Below are positions 34,491 to 43,700 of a DNA stretch of 52,831 bases, one piece after another. The notes beneath the pieces are model-generated. The model saw nothing but the letters and a program-made list of their open reading frames with translations, did not search any database and had not been told where the DNA came from. The stretch covers positions 1 to 52,831 of the forward strand of contig CAMWIW010000011.1 in assembly GCA_947174415.1 (NCBI GenBank), written 5' to 3'. This DNA comes from an uncultured Clostridia bacterium (lineage in GTDB: Bacteria > Bacillota > Clostridia > Christensenellales > Borkfalkiaceae). The first letter of the stretch is position 1. Every line of letters begins with the position of its first letter. A program made the position numbers and the translations under genes.

Positions 34491-35928
34491 ATATTTCTTT
34501 TAACTTTTTCTTATAAGGGAAAATAAGTAGCGGCACGGACACAGCCGCAGTAAGCACCTCCGCAATGGGGAACGCCCACCACACCGTCAGTGCGGGATTT
34601 GCCGTCAGCGTAAAAAGCCACACGGCAGGCATCACGAAAACAACCAGTCTCAACGCCGAAATTATCAAGGGAAACAGCGCGTACCGAAGCGCTTGCAACA
34701 CGCCCTGCACGGCGGTACTGAACCCCATAAACAAATAACCTATGCTCGAAATTCTTATCGCCGTTACGACCGTGGCGGTTATCTCTTCTCCGCCCTCTCC
34801 GCTCGCCATTCCGAACAGGTTCGCAAGCGGTTCGGCAAGCCCTTCGAAAAGAGCGGTTACTATTGCGGATACTATCAGCGTATCTATTATACCCCATTTA
34901 ACGCACTGCTTGGAACGCTGTTTGTCCTGCATGCCGTAGTTGAACGCCAGCACGGAAATGATACAGTTTGAAAGCCCGAAGCACGCAAACAACGCGAACT
35001 GCATTATCTTGTAATAAATTCCGAAACTGCCCTTTAAAAGCTCTACGCTGTCTTGCGCCGTACCGAGAATAAGCGTAACGCCAAGCATCATCACCGACAA
35101 CAGCCCTTGCATAATTGCGGCGGACAAGCCGATATGATAAATTTCTTTTATTATATTCCAACTCGGCTTTAAATTCTTTATATGGTTACCGATTTCTTTG
35201 TTAGTCAGATAATGGAACAGCATTGCAAGCCCCATAGAAGTTGCCTGACCTATGACGGTTGCCCAAGCCGCGCCCTCTACTCCCCAACCGAGAGGATAGA
35301 TAAAGACGTAATCCAAAATTACGTTCAACACCGCACCCGACACTTGCGAAATAGTTGAAAAAAGAGTTCTGCCCGTGCTCTGCAAAAAGCGTTCGTAAAT
35401 GGTAAACCCCACCGTGCCGAAAGAAAGACAGCAACAAATCTGCAAATATCTTGCGCCCATTTCGGCAACCTGCTCGTTTTCGCCCGATTGCATTCTTATG
35501 AACCAGCCCGCACCGAAAATCCCGAAAATCAGAAACACTGCGTAAATGACGAACGCTAAAAATATACCGTTGCCTGCAACCCTGTCCGCCTTTTGTTTAT
35601 TTCCCTCACCGAGTGATTTGGACAGCATTGCGTTAACCCCGACGCCCGTACCCACGCCCACGGCGATAATCAAAAGCTGTATGGGAAATGCGTACGTTAA
35701 CGCAAGATTGCCCGCAACGCCGTCCTCGCCCATATTTATTACGAATGCGGTGTCAACGATATTGTACACCGCCTGCAACACGAGGGAAACGATAAGCGGC
35801 AAGCCAAGCTTCCATATTAACTTGCCCACCGACGATATTGCCATTTTGTTGCGAGGCTTAACTTCGACTTGTATTTCCGCGGCTTCCTGCACACCCTCTG
35901 CCGCGTCCACGTTTTTGTTTTCTTCCAA
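34489..35928 (-). CDS. MATE family efflux transporter
   Basis: 479 residues from a TTG at 35928, chosen because AAGGAG stands six bases before it; a longer frame starts within the leader hairpin. An acidic 35-residue cytoplasmic N-tail (EENKNVDAAEGVQEAAEI) precedes the first helix. Twelve membrane segments; family markers VDTAFVINMGEDGVAG and SKSLGEGNKQKAD. Closer to the multidrug/MepA-type branch than to any defined substrate group, by eye. The leader has a promoter and a perfect terminator hairpin touching the ribosome site, suggesting attenuation. Confidence 0.9.
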   Translation of the reverse strand: MEENKNVDAAEGVQEAAEIQVEVKPRNKMAISSVGKLIWKLGLPLIVSLVLQAVYNIVDTAFVINMGEDGVAGNLALTYAFPIQLLIIAVGVGTGVGVNAMLSKSLGEGNKQKADRVAGNGIFLAFVIYAVFLIFGIFGAGWFIRMQSGENEQVAEMGARYLQICCCLSFGTVGFTIYERFLQSTGRTLFSTISQVSGAVLNVILDYVFIYPLGWGVEGAAWATVIGQATSMGLAMLFHYLTNKEIGNHIKNLKPSWNIIKEIYHIGLSAAIMQGLLSVMMLGVTLILGTAQDSVELLKGSFGIYYKIMQFALFACFGLSNCIISVLAFNYGMQDKQRSKQCVKWGIIDTLIVSAIVTALFEGLAEPLANLFGMASGEGGEEITATVVTAIRISSIGYLFMGFSTAVQGVLQALRYALFPLIISALRLVVFVMPAVWLFTLTANPALTVWWAFPIAEVLTAAVSVPLLIFPYKKKLKEI

Positions 35929-35938
35929 AACGAACTCC

Positions 35939-35979
35939 TTAAAAAAAAGGCGTAAATCCGTCAATCGGATTTACGCCTT
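35939..35979 (-). promoter_or_regulatory. Terminator-type attenuator in MATE leader
   Basis: Minus strand AAGGCGTAAATCCG / CGGATTTACGCCTT, loop ATTGA, then T8 running straight into AAGGAG of the MATE gene. A small GCTA/TAGC hairpin precedes it. With a promoter only about 30 bases upstream this is a leader, not just the end of the SGNH gene. Confidence 0.65.
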
Positions 35980-36001
35980 AACGCTACTCATTGATAGCAA
36001 T

Positions 36002-36030
36002 ATTTTATAATTGCGGTTGTGAAAAGTCAA
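36002..36030 (-). promoter_or_regulatory. Promoter of second MATE gene
   Basis: Minus strand TTGACT (36025-36030), 17 bases, TAAAAT (36002-36007), between the SGNH stop and the leader hairpin. Confidence 0.75.
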
Positions 36031-36046
36031 GCAAAACGCCCCGTTT

Positions 36047-36655
36047 TCAGATCAAATGCTTTCTTATCGCCTTAATCGCTTGGTCTGCAATGAGACGCGA
36101 GCCGCGGTGCGTCGGGTGCACGCCGTCAAGCGAATACTCCGAATACGGCAGTCTTTCGCAAAGCCCGTTAAACATTTCGTCGTAAGCGACGAACTCGTCA
36201 GCACCTTTCAATGCTACCCTGTTTATCACCGCAAGCTCTTCGTTGAACAGCTTTCTCATTCTCAGCTTATCGGGCGCTGGCAGAAGGAACGGTTCAAGGA
36301 ATATAACGACGATACCCTCTTTTTTAAGCCGCTTTAAAAGCTCTTTAAGGTCGTTTTCGAACTGCTTCAAATCAAGCTGCTTGTCAACCTTAAACTGATG
36401 TATCGTATTGTTTATACCAATCATTATCACTACGGCGTCGGGCTTTAACGCAATAACGTCCCCTTCCACGCGGGCAAGAAGGTCGGAAACCTCGTCCCCC
36501 GAAACGCCTTTGTTAATGAGCTCGATATCCGTATCGGGATAGATAGGGCGCAGCTTGTCCGATAAAATTTTAACGTAGCCGCTTCCGAGCGATTTAATAT
36601 CGTTCCTGTCTCTACCGCAGTCCGTTATCGAGTCTCCGAAAAATACTATTCTCAT
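36047..36655 (-). CDS. SGNH/GDSL hydrolase
   Basis: 202 residues. Block I FFGDSITD (Ser nucleophile about 8), block II Gly in NKGVSG, block III GINNT and block V DGVHPTHRG give the complete SGNH set. No signal peptide, so an intracellular esterase, perhaps a deacetylase or lysophospholipase. GAGGGAA site before the ATG. Confidence 0.92.
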   Translation of the reverse strand: MRIVFFGDSITDCGRDRNDIKSLGSGYVKILSDKLRPIYPDTDIELINKGVSGDEVSDLLARVEGDVIALKPDAVVIMIGINNTIHQFKVDKQLDLKQFENDLKELLKRLKKEGIVVIFLEPFLLPAPDKLRMRKLFNEELAVINRVALKGADEFVAYDEMFNGLCERLPYSEYSLDGVHPTHRGSRLIADQAIKAIRKHLI

Positions 36656-36676
36656 AATTCCCTCACCTGTTAAACC

Positions 36677-36705
36677 ATTTTAGCACAATCAACAGGCTTT
36701 GGCAA
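36677..36705 (-). promoter_or_regulatory. Promoter of SGNH hydrolase gene
   Basis: Minus strand TTGCCA (36700-36705), 17 bases, TAAAAT (36677-36682). Confidence 0.65.
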
Positions 36706-36716
36706 GTCCGGAAAAT

Positions 36717-36746
36717 AAAAAAGGCGGTAATTAAACCGCCTTTTTT
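36717..36746 (-). terminator. Terminator of membrane protein gene
   Basis: AAAAAAGGCGGT / ACCGCCTTTTTT, overlapping the stop region of the gene that ends at 36731. Confidence 0.8.
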
Positions 36747-37396
36747 ATATTTATCGCTTTTACCAAGTTGGTTACGGAAACCGCTATCAAAAGAGCTAAT
36801 ATTGCAAAGCTCGATACTGCGCAAAGGGTAAACATATCTCCCTTTATCCCGTCGCCGAAAGTCATCAGAAGAGTATACTGCAAGGTAAGTACCGATACGA
36901 GCGCATCTATAAAGTTAACGTTTTTTAAAGCTGTTACGCCGAGGTTGGAAAATTTTCTCGTCTTTGCATAGCTTACAGACGAAGTAACGATTTTAAAAAC
37001 CGAATACGCGGCAACGGCAATTGCGGGGATTTCGGAATAGTTTACACTCTTTCCCTGCATAACCATTATAGTTATAGGTCCTGTCAATGCCAAATCGATT
37101 AAAAAAAGCGTTATGCTTTGTACAAGATATACGTTCTTCCTACGCTCTTCCTTTTCTTCTACGGAAAGCCCCGTCTTTTTAAATTTAATTTCCTTGTACC
37201 CGACGAATGCCCGCACGCCCACAAGCAACAGATAATATACTGCAATTCCAACGTTCCAAACGGTTTTATACGCCGCGCCGAGGAAAATATTATAGGCAGC
37301 GAACGCAAGGGAAACCACGAAAGACACGGTGGAAGTTATATAAGTCCGAAACTCGAAGTCTTCCCTTATCCTTTTTAAAAATGCATTCGCTGCCAT
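36731..37396 (-). CDS. Six-TM membrane protein, unknown function
   Basis: 221 residues with about six hydrophobic segments (near 20-40, 45-65, 92-112, 125-143, 165-182, 190-212) and a basic central loop (KEIKFKKTGLSVEEKEERRK). I do not recognise the family. It follows the two-TM gene by 13 bases and is likely in one operon with it. Confidence 0.7.
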   Translation of the reverse strand: MAANAFLKRIREDFEFRTYITSTVSFVVSLAFAAYNIFLGAAYKTVWNVGIAVYYLLLVGVRAFVGYKEIKFKKTGLSVEEKEERRKNVYLVQSITLFLIDLALTGPITIMVMQGKSVNYSEIPAIAVAAYSVFKIVTSSVSYAKTRKFSNLGVTALKNVNFIDALVSVLTLQYTLLMTFGDGIKGDMFTLCAVSSFAILALLIAVSVTNLVKAINIKKAV

Positions 37397-37409
37397 AAAC
37401 TACTCCGTT

Positions 37410-37946
37410 TTAAATTAAATCGGCGTTCAATAAATCGTTGCCCTTTGCAAGAACGTTTGCAAGCTTTTCCTCGTTGTCGTCAATCATCGGAAGAACCTGC
37501 ACCGTCTTTTTCTCTTCTATCTTTTTATATATAAGGTAGTTAACGCTGCACAGAACTATTCCCACAATACCGAGAATTATTCCGCCCGCAAATGCGGCAG
37601 GATTGTTTTCGATAAGCATAGTCATACACATTCCGCCGCCAAAAACAAGCGCGGCAATGCAACCAAAGATATAAGCAAACACGCTTGCCGCCAAAGTTTT
37701 TGCGGATTTAAGCTTGCATATTGCCGCGTAGGTTTCTTCGGCTTGCCTTTCGAGCTTGACAAGCTCTTGCTTGTGTCTGATCTTTCGGTCTCTTTTAAGG
37801 GAAATTGTAACTCCTTCAGCTATCGTCGGGGTTGTGCCCGTAACTTCCCAGCCGAAGGCTTCGCTCATATCCATTACCCGCGTCTGGTCCTTTGCTTTAA
37901 CCGTTTTGGTCTGATACTCGTAAGCTATAAAATCTTTTTCGTTCAT
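37410..37946 (-). CDS. Two-TM coiled-coil membrane protein, unknown function
   Basis: 178 residues: soluble N-terminal part with WEVTGTTP, a basic coiled coil (RKIRHKQELVKLERQAEE), then a paired membrane hairpin (about 85-107 and 117-140) and a charged tail. Family not recognised. Divergent from the TetR gene, sharing a 170-base gap, so control by that regulator is plausible. Confidence 0.7.
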   Translation of the reverse strand: MNEKDFIAYEYQTKTVKAKDQTRVMDMSEAFGWEVTGTTPTIAEGVTISLKRDRKIRHKQELVKLERQAEETYAAICKLKSAKTLAASVFAYIFGCIAALVFGGGMCMTMLIENNPAAFAGGIILGIVGIVLCSVNYLIYKKIEEKKTVQVLPMIDDNEEKLANVLAKGNDLLNADLI

Positions 37947-37994
37947 TTTTTACCTCTTTGATTTTTTTCAGACAAATGCCGTTTTGCGCGCTTG

Positions 37995-38023
37995 TTGACT
38001 TTTGCCTGAGACAAGTGTATCAT
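37995..38023 (+). promoter_or_regulatory. Promoter of TetR gene
   Basis: TTGACT, 17 bases, TATCAT. Confidence 0.65.
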
Positions 38024-38120
38024 ATTATAAACGAACCGAAAAAATCAATCCCTTAAATGAGCGTTGAAACAAAAACGGAAAAGTGTACTTCGATTTGAGA
38101 CAAAAAGGAGAATTTGTATC

Positions 38121-38642
38121 GTGGATTACCGTCAGGAAGATTATAATAAATATTATATCGTGCAGGCGCTGTTCAAGCTTATGTCCGAATACGAATACGA
38201 AAAAATAAGCGTAATAGATATAGTAAACAAGGCGGGCGTAAGCCGCGCCACTTTTTACAGAAATTTCAAGCGCAAGGAAGATATAATCGTATACTACTTC
38301 AACCACCATAGGGAAAAGTTTGTTTTAAATAACCGTTATTACCCGCGCTACAAGGAAGATTATGTAAAGACGGTAACAAACGTTTTAACGGCCTTCATCG
38401 AGCAGAAAGAGCAGATTAAACTTATCAGAAAAGCACATTTGGAGTACTTGTATTTGGGATATTTAAACGAAAGCTTTTCGAAGATGTTCGAAAACGAGTA
38501 CCCGAACACGCACAGATACCAACCTTATTTATATGCGGGAATGTTGTTCAACACCTCAATGGCATGGCTTGACAACGACTGCGCCGACCCCATACCCGAC
38601 TTGGCTGAGGTGATAATAAGCGCAATATATTTTGAAAAATAA
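38121..38642 (+). CDS. TetR family transcriptional regulator
   Basis: 173 residues from GTG at 38121, which has AAAGGAG ten bases upstream; the longer upstream frame lacks a site. The helix-turn-helix is ISVIDIVNKAGVSRATFYRN followed by FKRKEDI. The ligand-binding half is all-helical with no clear family. Likely represses the divergent membrane-protein genes or itself. Confidence 0.88.
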   Translation: MDYRQEDYNKYYIVQALFKLMSEYEYEKISVIDIVNKAGVSRATFYRNFKRKEDIIVYYFNHHREKFVLNNRYYPRYKEDYVKTVTNVLTAFIEQKEQIKLIRKAHLEYLYLGYLNESFSKMFENEYPNTHRYQPYLYAGMLFNTSMAWLDNDCADPIPDLAEVIISAIYFEK

Positions 38643-38673
38643 AAACCCGCAAGCGTAACGCTTGCGGGTTTTT
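38641..38673 (+). terminator. Terminator of TetR gene
   Basis: A 15-bp perfect stem AAAAACCCGCAAGCG with its complement, loop TAA. Confidence 0.85.
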
Positions 38674-38739
38674 ATTTACTATTGCCAAATACATAAAATT
38701 GTGATATTATAAATCAAATACACGTTTAAAGGGGGAATT

Positions 38740-39312
38740 ATGTTAAAGATTACTTGCATTAACGGTAGCTCAAAGACAAATGGCAGTTCAGCTTATCTTA
38801 TTGATACGTTTATTAAAGGAATTGATACCTCTGCTGTTACAGTAAGCAAGTATTGCGTTGGCGAAATAAAAATGAATTATTGTTTCGGCTGTAAAAAATG
38901 TTATACCAACGGCGAATGTATACAAAATGACAATGTAAAAAATGTTGTTCTGGATATTTTAAGTTCTGACTATGTTGTAATTGTTTCCCCGTCTTGGTGG
39001 GCTGACGTGCCTGCTCAACTTAAAACGCTTATTGATAGAACTACTCCCTACGGAGATACTAACCCAAATCGCAAATATAAAGCGGATAAACTTATAAAGG
39101 GAATTGCAATAGCTGTACGCGCTGGCGTTCGTGAAGCTGAAAATGTGTTGATTTTAAATTCTATTCAGCACTATTTCGGACATTTGGGAATTGAAACAGT
39201 TGAAAGGATTTCAATTACTGAAACCGATACACTAAACGATTTAGTGGGAAAGCATCAAAAAGAAATTCAACGAATTTTTGAGTTGGGGAAACATATAGGG
39301 GAATTGAAATGA
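38740..39312 (+). CDS. Flavodoxin-fold NAD(P)H-dependent oxidoreductase
   Basis: 190 residues. NGSSKTNGSSAYL is the FMN-phosphate loop and SPSWWADVPAQLKTLIDRTT the second flavin-side loop of the NADPH-dependent FMN reductase group. FGCKKCYTNGECIQND resembles the cysteine patch of iron-sulfur flavoproteins but with a third Cys further on. GGGGG site upstream. AT-rich relative to neighbours. Confidence 0.88.
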   Translation: MLKITCINGSSKTNGSSAYLIDTFIKGIDTSAVTVSKYCVGEIKMNYCFGCKKCYTNGECIQNDNVKNVVLDILSSDYVVIVSPSWWADVPAQLKTLIDRTTPYGDTNPNRKYKADKLIKGIAIAVRAGVREAENVLILNSIQHYFGHLGIETVERISITETDTLNDLVGKHQKEIQRIFELGKHIGELK

Positions 39313-39420
39313 CTAACAGCCCGCCGAGGTGGGCGAGCTTAGGAGAATTTACCAACTTTTTGTTTAATTAAAATTGGGGGCAATCTTTCGAAATCCCCTT
39401 AAAAATGGCTTAAAAATAGC

Positions 39421-39448
39421 AAAAAACGGGCAAAATTGCCCGTTTTTT
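39421..39448. terminator. Terminator hairpin
   Basis: AAAAAACGGGCAA / TTGCCCGTTTTTT, symmetrical, usable on both strands. It touches the first att-like repeat. Confidence 0.8.
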
Positions 39449-39469
39449 TGGCGCGGAAGAAGGGATTTG
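39449..39469. repeat. 21-bp direct repeat of tRNA-Ser 3' end (att-like)
   Basis: The 21 bases starting TGGCGCGGAAGAAGG are identical to 39642-39662, which encode the CCA, acceptor and T-arm side of tRNA-Ser. Typical of an integrase att site, now only 193 bases apart. Confidence 0.75.
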
Positions 39470-39593
39470 CGCTTTGAGCAGCGCGCACGGTTGACAGCAA
39501 AAGTCAATTGCTGTCAAGTCTGCGGTAGAAACCGCAGACCAAAGCCGAAGAAAACTTCGGCTTGCCTCCCCTCAAATCCCTTATTTTTCCGCC
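39449..39593. other. Branched hairpin element beside tRNA-Ser
   Basis: The closing arms GCGGAA-AGGGATTTG (39453-39469) and its complement CAAATCCCTT-TTCCGC (39573-39592) are imperfect inverted copies of the tRNA-Ser 3' end. Inside are four hairpins in a row: 39469-39484, 39491-39517 (10 bp), 39518-39539 (8 bp) and 39542-39563 (9 bp, loop AAAA). The 520-base gap 39313-39832 otherwise holds only tRNA-Ser, its promoter and terminators. Confidence 0.6.
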
Positions 39594-39600
39594 ATAGAAA

Positions 39601-39636
39601 TATACCGTCAAGTAACAAAAGTTACTTGACGGTATA
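39601..39636 (-). terminator. Hairpin directly behind tRNA-Ser
   Basis: A 16-bp perfect stem TATACCGTCAAGTAAC with its complement, loop of four, six bases from the tRNA CCA end. It has no T run but probably ends or processes the tRNA transcript. Confidence 0.55.
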
Positions 39637-39641
39637 TGGCA

Positions 39642-39732
39642 TGGCGCGGAAGAAGGGATTTGAACCCTTGCTACGGTTTCCCGTACTACTCCCTTAGCAG
39701 GGGAGCCCCTTGAGCCACTTGGGTACTTCCGC
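39642..39732 (-). tRNA. tRNA-Ser(GCT)
   Basis: Acceptor GCGGAAG/CTTCCGC, discriminator G and encoded CCA. Anticodon stem CTCCC/GGGAG with loop CTGCTAA gives GCT. A long variable arm (TAGTACGGGAAACCGTA) confirms a class II tRNA. Confidence 0.96.
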
Positions 39733-39762
39733 TCAAAGTTAATTATATTCAAAAGCCAAATT

Positions 39763-39791
39763 ACTATATCATAAATTTATGCGTTTGTCAA
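39763..39791 (-). promoter_or_regulatory. Promoter of tRNA-Ser
   Basis: Minus strand TTGACA (39786-39791), 17 bases, TATAGT (39763-39768), about 30 bases before the tRNA. Confidence 0.8.
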
Positions 39792-39832
39792 AATTTATTT
39801 CAAGGTTTTTGAAAATTAAATAACTTTATTTG

Positions 39833-40663
39833 TCATACCTCTATTTCAAGCCCGTCGTAGGAAACCACTACACCGTGCTTGTCCGCTTCCTCACGCATTT
39901 CGTCATAGGTCTGCCCGCCGTTATGCGAAAAGTGATTTACAACTTTAACCGTCTTTCCGTCGATAAGCCCCGTTTCTTCCATTCTCTTAATAACGTCAAG
40001 ACACATCGGGAAGGTCATATGTCTTAAATACTTATGCCCGTCAAGCCCGAGGCAGCCCGTGCAGTCGAGGGAAATTAAATCAAATCTCCCCTCTCCCTTT
40101 AAAAGTTCCCACGCTTCTTCGGGGAAATAACAGGTGTCGTGCGCATAAAGAATTTTTTTACCGTTGCAACCTATAGAATAGAAAACGGGCGAAGTTTCAG
40201 CATTGTGGCTTGCACGCAACGGCATCACAGTGTACTTTCCGTCAACGGTAAACAACTTTCCGACCTCTATAAGGTGCGCTTTAACCGCCCCGCCCATATG
40301 AGGGCGCAGACTCACTTCGTTTATTTTATTAAAACCGTCTTCGGCAGCGTAGAAATTCATAACCCTTTCTCTGCCGTGGCAGAAATCGCGTCGGTAATTG
40401 TCTATATCGTCGGGGTACAAATGGTCGGGGTGGCTGTGCGTAATAAGGCAGTGGTCGATTTCGCTTAAATCGAACCCGAACGCGTGAGAGTGCCAAAGCG
40501 TGTCGGGGTTAAACTCTATTAATAGTTCGCCGTTAATAAGCGCTTGCGAGCGGGAACGCATATTTCTTCCGCCGAGTGCGCGCGAAAGAGTGCAAACCCT
40601 GCACTTGCAACCTATTGCGGGAACGCCTTCAGCCGCCGCTGTACCCAAAAATTTAATCTTCAT
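39833..40663 (-). CDS. MBL-fold metallo-hydrolase (PhnP-like)
   Basis: 276 residues. FLGTAAAEGVPAIGCKC at the start with the following CRVC gives a cysteine-rich insertion like that of PhnP-type phosphodiesterases. THSHPDHL is the metal-binding HxHxDH motif. Later His residues (YAHDTCYF, NHFSHNGG) complete the two-metal site. Cyclic phosphodiester hydrolysis is likely but the substrate is unknown. Confidence 0.87.
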   Translation of the reverse strand: MKIKFLGTAAAEGVPAIGCKCRVCTLSRALGGRNMRSRSQALINGELLIEFNPDTLWHSHAFGFDLSEIDHCLITHSHPDHLYPDDIDNYRRDFCHGRERVMNFYAAEDGFNKINEVSLRPHMGGAVKAHLIEVGKLFTVDGKYTVMPLRASHNAETSPVFYSIGCNGKKILYAHDTCYFPEEAWELLKGEGRFDLISLDCTGCLGLDGHKYLRHMTFPMCLDVIKRMEETGLIDGKTVKVVNHFSHNGGQTYDEMREEADKHGVVVSYDGLEIEV

Positions 40664-40680
40664 TTTAACTCCTATATAAA

Positions 40681-40705
40681 GCCGCGGGGCGTAACGCCCC
40701 GCGGC
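40681..40705 (-). terminator. Terminator of the M60 gene
   Basis: GCCGCGGGGCG / CGCCCCGCGGC, loop of three, followed on the minus strand by TTTATA and then the MBL ribosome site. Confidence 0.7.
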
Positions 40706-40719
40706 AAATACTTTAATAA

Positions 40720-43700
40720 TTACCAGAATGCAATTGCATCGATATTTCCCTCGTTGCGACAGTATATGACTACGCTGTGCTTTCCTTCCGACAATTCAGG
40801 CGTAAGGAATACGACAGAGTAATCGCCGCTGTCCTCTTTCACCGCAATGGATTCAACCATTTGTCCGTCTATACGAACTTCGTAATTCTGTCCGTAATAT
40901 TTCGACGCAAGTATTGCTAATCGCGAGCCTTCGAACTCGAATTCCATAGTAGCTTCTTTACCCACATAGACGTGCCCGAAGTGCGCGCTGCAAGATTCGA
41001 CCTTCCAATTGCCCTTGTAGGTAAACATTGCGTTATCGGGTGAGAAGAAGTTGTTGCCGTTGCCCGTTAATACAACGTCTTCATAATAGAACTGTATCTC
41101 GTTCATTGCAAAATACTTGCCGTTGTCGGTGTGAGTTACGTAGAGCTTGTAATAGCGAAGTTCAACCGCATCAAAATCAAACGTGAGGTTAAACGCGTCG
41201 TAAGTCATATTCTCGCGGGATAAAATTTCAAAGAATTCTTCGCCGTCAAGACTACCATAAAGAGTGAACGTTACAGGCATGCCGTTATTTTTGAAATCAC
41301 CGTCATAATGATAGCCGTAGAAAGTAACATGGTTTGCTTTAAAAGTTTCGCCCAAATCAACTACAAGCTCGAAAGGTTTGGTTTCGGTGATAAAATTCGC
41401 ATTTCCGCCGGCAGAGTGATATGTGGTATTGACATTGCCGTCAAGCAAATAATCTATTAACCTAGTGCTGTCCCAAGAGTTGTGGCTTACGCTTACAAGC
41501 GTAGGTCTGCCGCTGTAAACAACCCTATCGTTGTAACTGTAATTTATAGGTCTTGTAAAGAAATATTCGCTTTCAAACTCTTTCTGGAACTCGTAATCCT
41601 GCCTGTAAGCCGTTGCATAGGTTGCTGATGTGGGTGCAAAATACGTTCCGTCCTCATCCGTTTTCGCGGTGAGTTCGCTGTCTCTGTACCAATAATGAAC
41701 TGTACCGTCTTCATCCGTCGTCATAGTGATTTCACGGTTGCCGTACCAATAATGAATCGTACCGTCCTCATCCGTCGTCGCGGTAAGCTCGGTCCATTGT
41801 GCAGTACCTACGCCGATATAGCTAGTCCGATTATTGTCTATCTTCATATTGATAAGCACTTCTTTAATGTACACCCAGCTTCCCGCTTTAAGCTTCAAAT
41901 CAAAATACTTATCGCCAACGAATTCCGAGCTGTCGTTCGTATCGTTATTAATATAAGTGCCGAGCTGATAAGTTGCGCCACCATCAAGCGAATAGTACAG
42001 TGCGCAGTTTCGTCTACCGCGCAGATAAATCCGATACCAACCGTCCTGATTTATATAAAGTTTACCGCGCAGCTCGTCTATACTGTTTTCGTTTACGATA
42101 TCGGTTTCAGGGTTTGCGTTGGGGAATCTTGAAATCGTATAATCCGTGCAGTACCAAATATCCGTGTTAGCGTTTTGCGTGGGGTTGGAGTGGTCGCGGT
42201 CTACTTTGCTTTCGTAGCCAGCATAACCGTTTTCAAACGCTTCTCTCGCGTCAGTGTACTTTGTATCGGCGGTATAATAGTAAGTGGTTCTTTCAAGAAC
42301 GTTCTTGTTCCACTCGTGCGACTGCTGGAATTCGAGAATTAAATCCACGTCATCGAGCTTGTGTCCGTTCCATTCTCTCGTGCCGTCCGCCGCATTGTAA
42401 ATTTCAAGCGTAACGTAAATCTTACCAGAACGAAGTTCGGAGTTAGGGGTAAAGGTATAAACGCCGTCTTCGCCCGCCTTTACGAACGTTCCGTTTATGC
42501 CGTCGGTTTTGACGCCCTTTATCTTATAAGTGAAATCGTTGCTTGTGGACGCGCCTATCAAAACACTGCCGTAATTATATTGTGTTGTGCCTTCTATCAT
42601 TGTATAAGGTCTTAAATCGACCGTAAAGGGCACTCCGTAAGGTATAACGTACGGCTGCATAGTCGTAGATTCGCGTTTTTCACCGTCGTACAGATACGTT
42701 CTGCCCGTTTGGTAAACGGAAGATACGGGCACGAACAGCGGGTATTCCGTTTCAGCAGGGTTCAGCGGTCCTCCACTATAAACCGTAGTATTTTGGTCGA
42801 AATACGAGAAATCGTAATGGGTAACTTGTGCGTATCTGTTCCAATAGTTTACACCTGTAGATCCTCTTGCATTCAGGAAGGCTTCCTGACCGAAATTGTG
42901 CAAAAGCGTTGAATAAACTGCAAGACCGCTTGTGGAGTTTATGTTGTTGGACTTTACCATTTGCTGTGCCCAGGTTGCGCTTGTGTAGCAGTTCCAGCCT
43001 GAAAGTCCCGCGCCGCCGTAAGAGCCCATCTGCCTTGCGGAAGATATGTTGGTAAACAAGCTGTACGCCACAAGGTTCAAGCCGTTGTTTGTAACTTCAC
43101 CCGTATAGCCTACGCCGTAGTTCTGGAAGTTGTGGTGATATTCGTGGAAGTTACCCCAACTGCCCGAAGTAACCGTCGAAGTGTAATTCAAGGACGATGA
43201 CATCCAGCCCATAGGGCAATTGACAGAGCTTCTGCCGGGGAATGCAACCGCCGCGCCCGCCGCCACGAACGGGTCGTAAAGGAATACAATACCTTGGTTG
43301 TAACAGTTAGTGCCTATGCCGTTTGCATTTGCAACTATGGAAACTTTCTCCCAAAGCACTGCGGCTTTGTAGAGGTCGTCATAAGAGAATGCTTTTGCGT
43401 AAGTTAAAGGACCGGAATGTAAAACACCTCTGTCCCATACTTCCAAATCGAAATAGGGCACGGAAGATTTACTCAGCTGTTCAAACTCGTCGGGAGTAGT
43501 ATATCCGAGAATAAAGTGTCTGTACGCAACGCCGCCCGAAATAGTAACAGAAACTGCCGAAGAAGTGTTACGGATATAGAGAGGTCCGCCGATAAACGAG
43601 CCGACGTACGCCGTCCACATCTGGCTTTCTTCATTGAATACAGCCGTGTTCTTATTTACAACCATCGTGTTCAAAATGTTGGGGAAGCGTTGCATCTGTC

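Noticed and set aside
35928-36030. Guanidine riboswitch in the MATE leader
   Set aside because: The conserved ACG-type loop sequences of guanidine classes were not found; only the terminator layout agrees.
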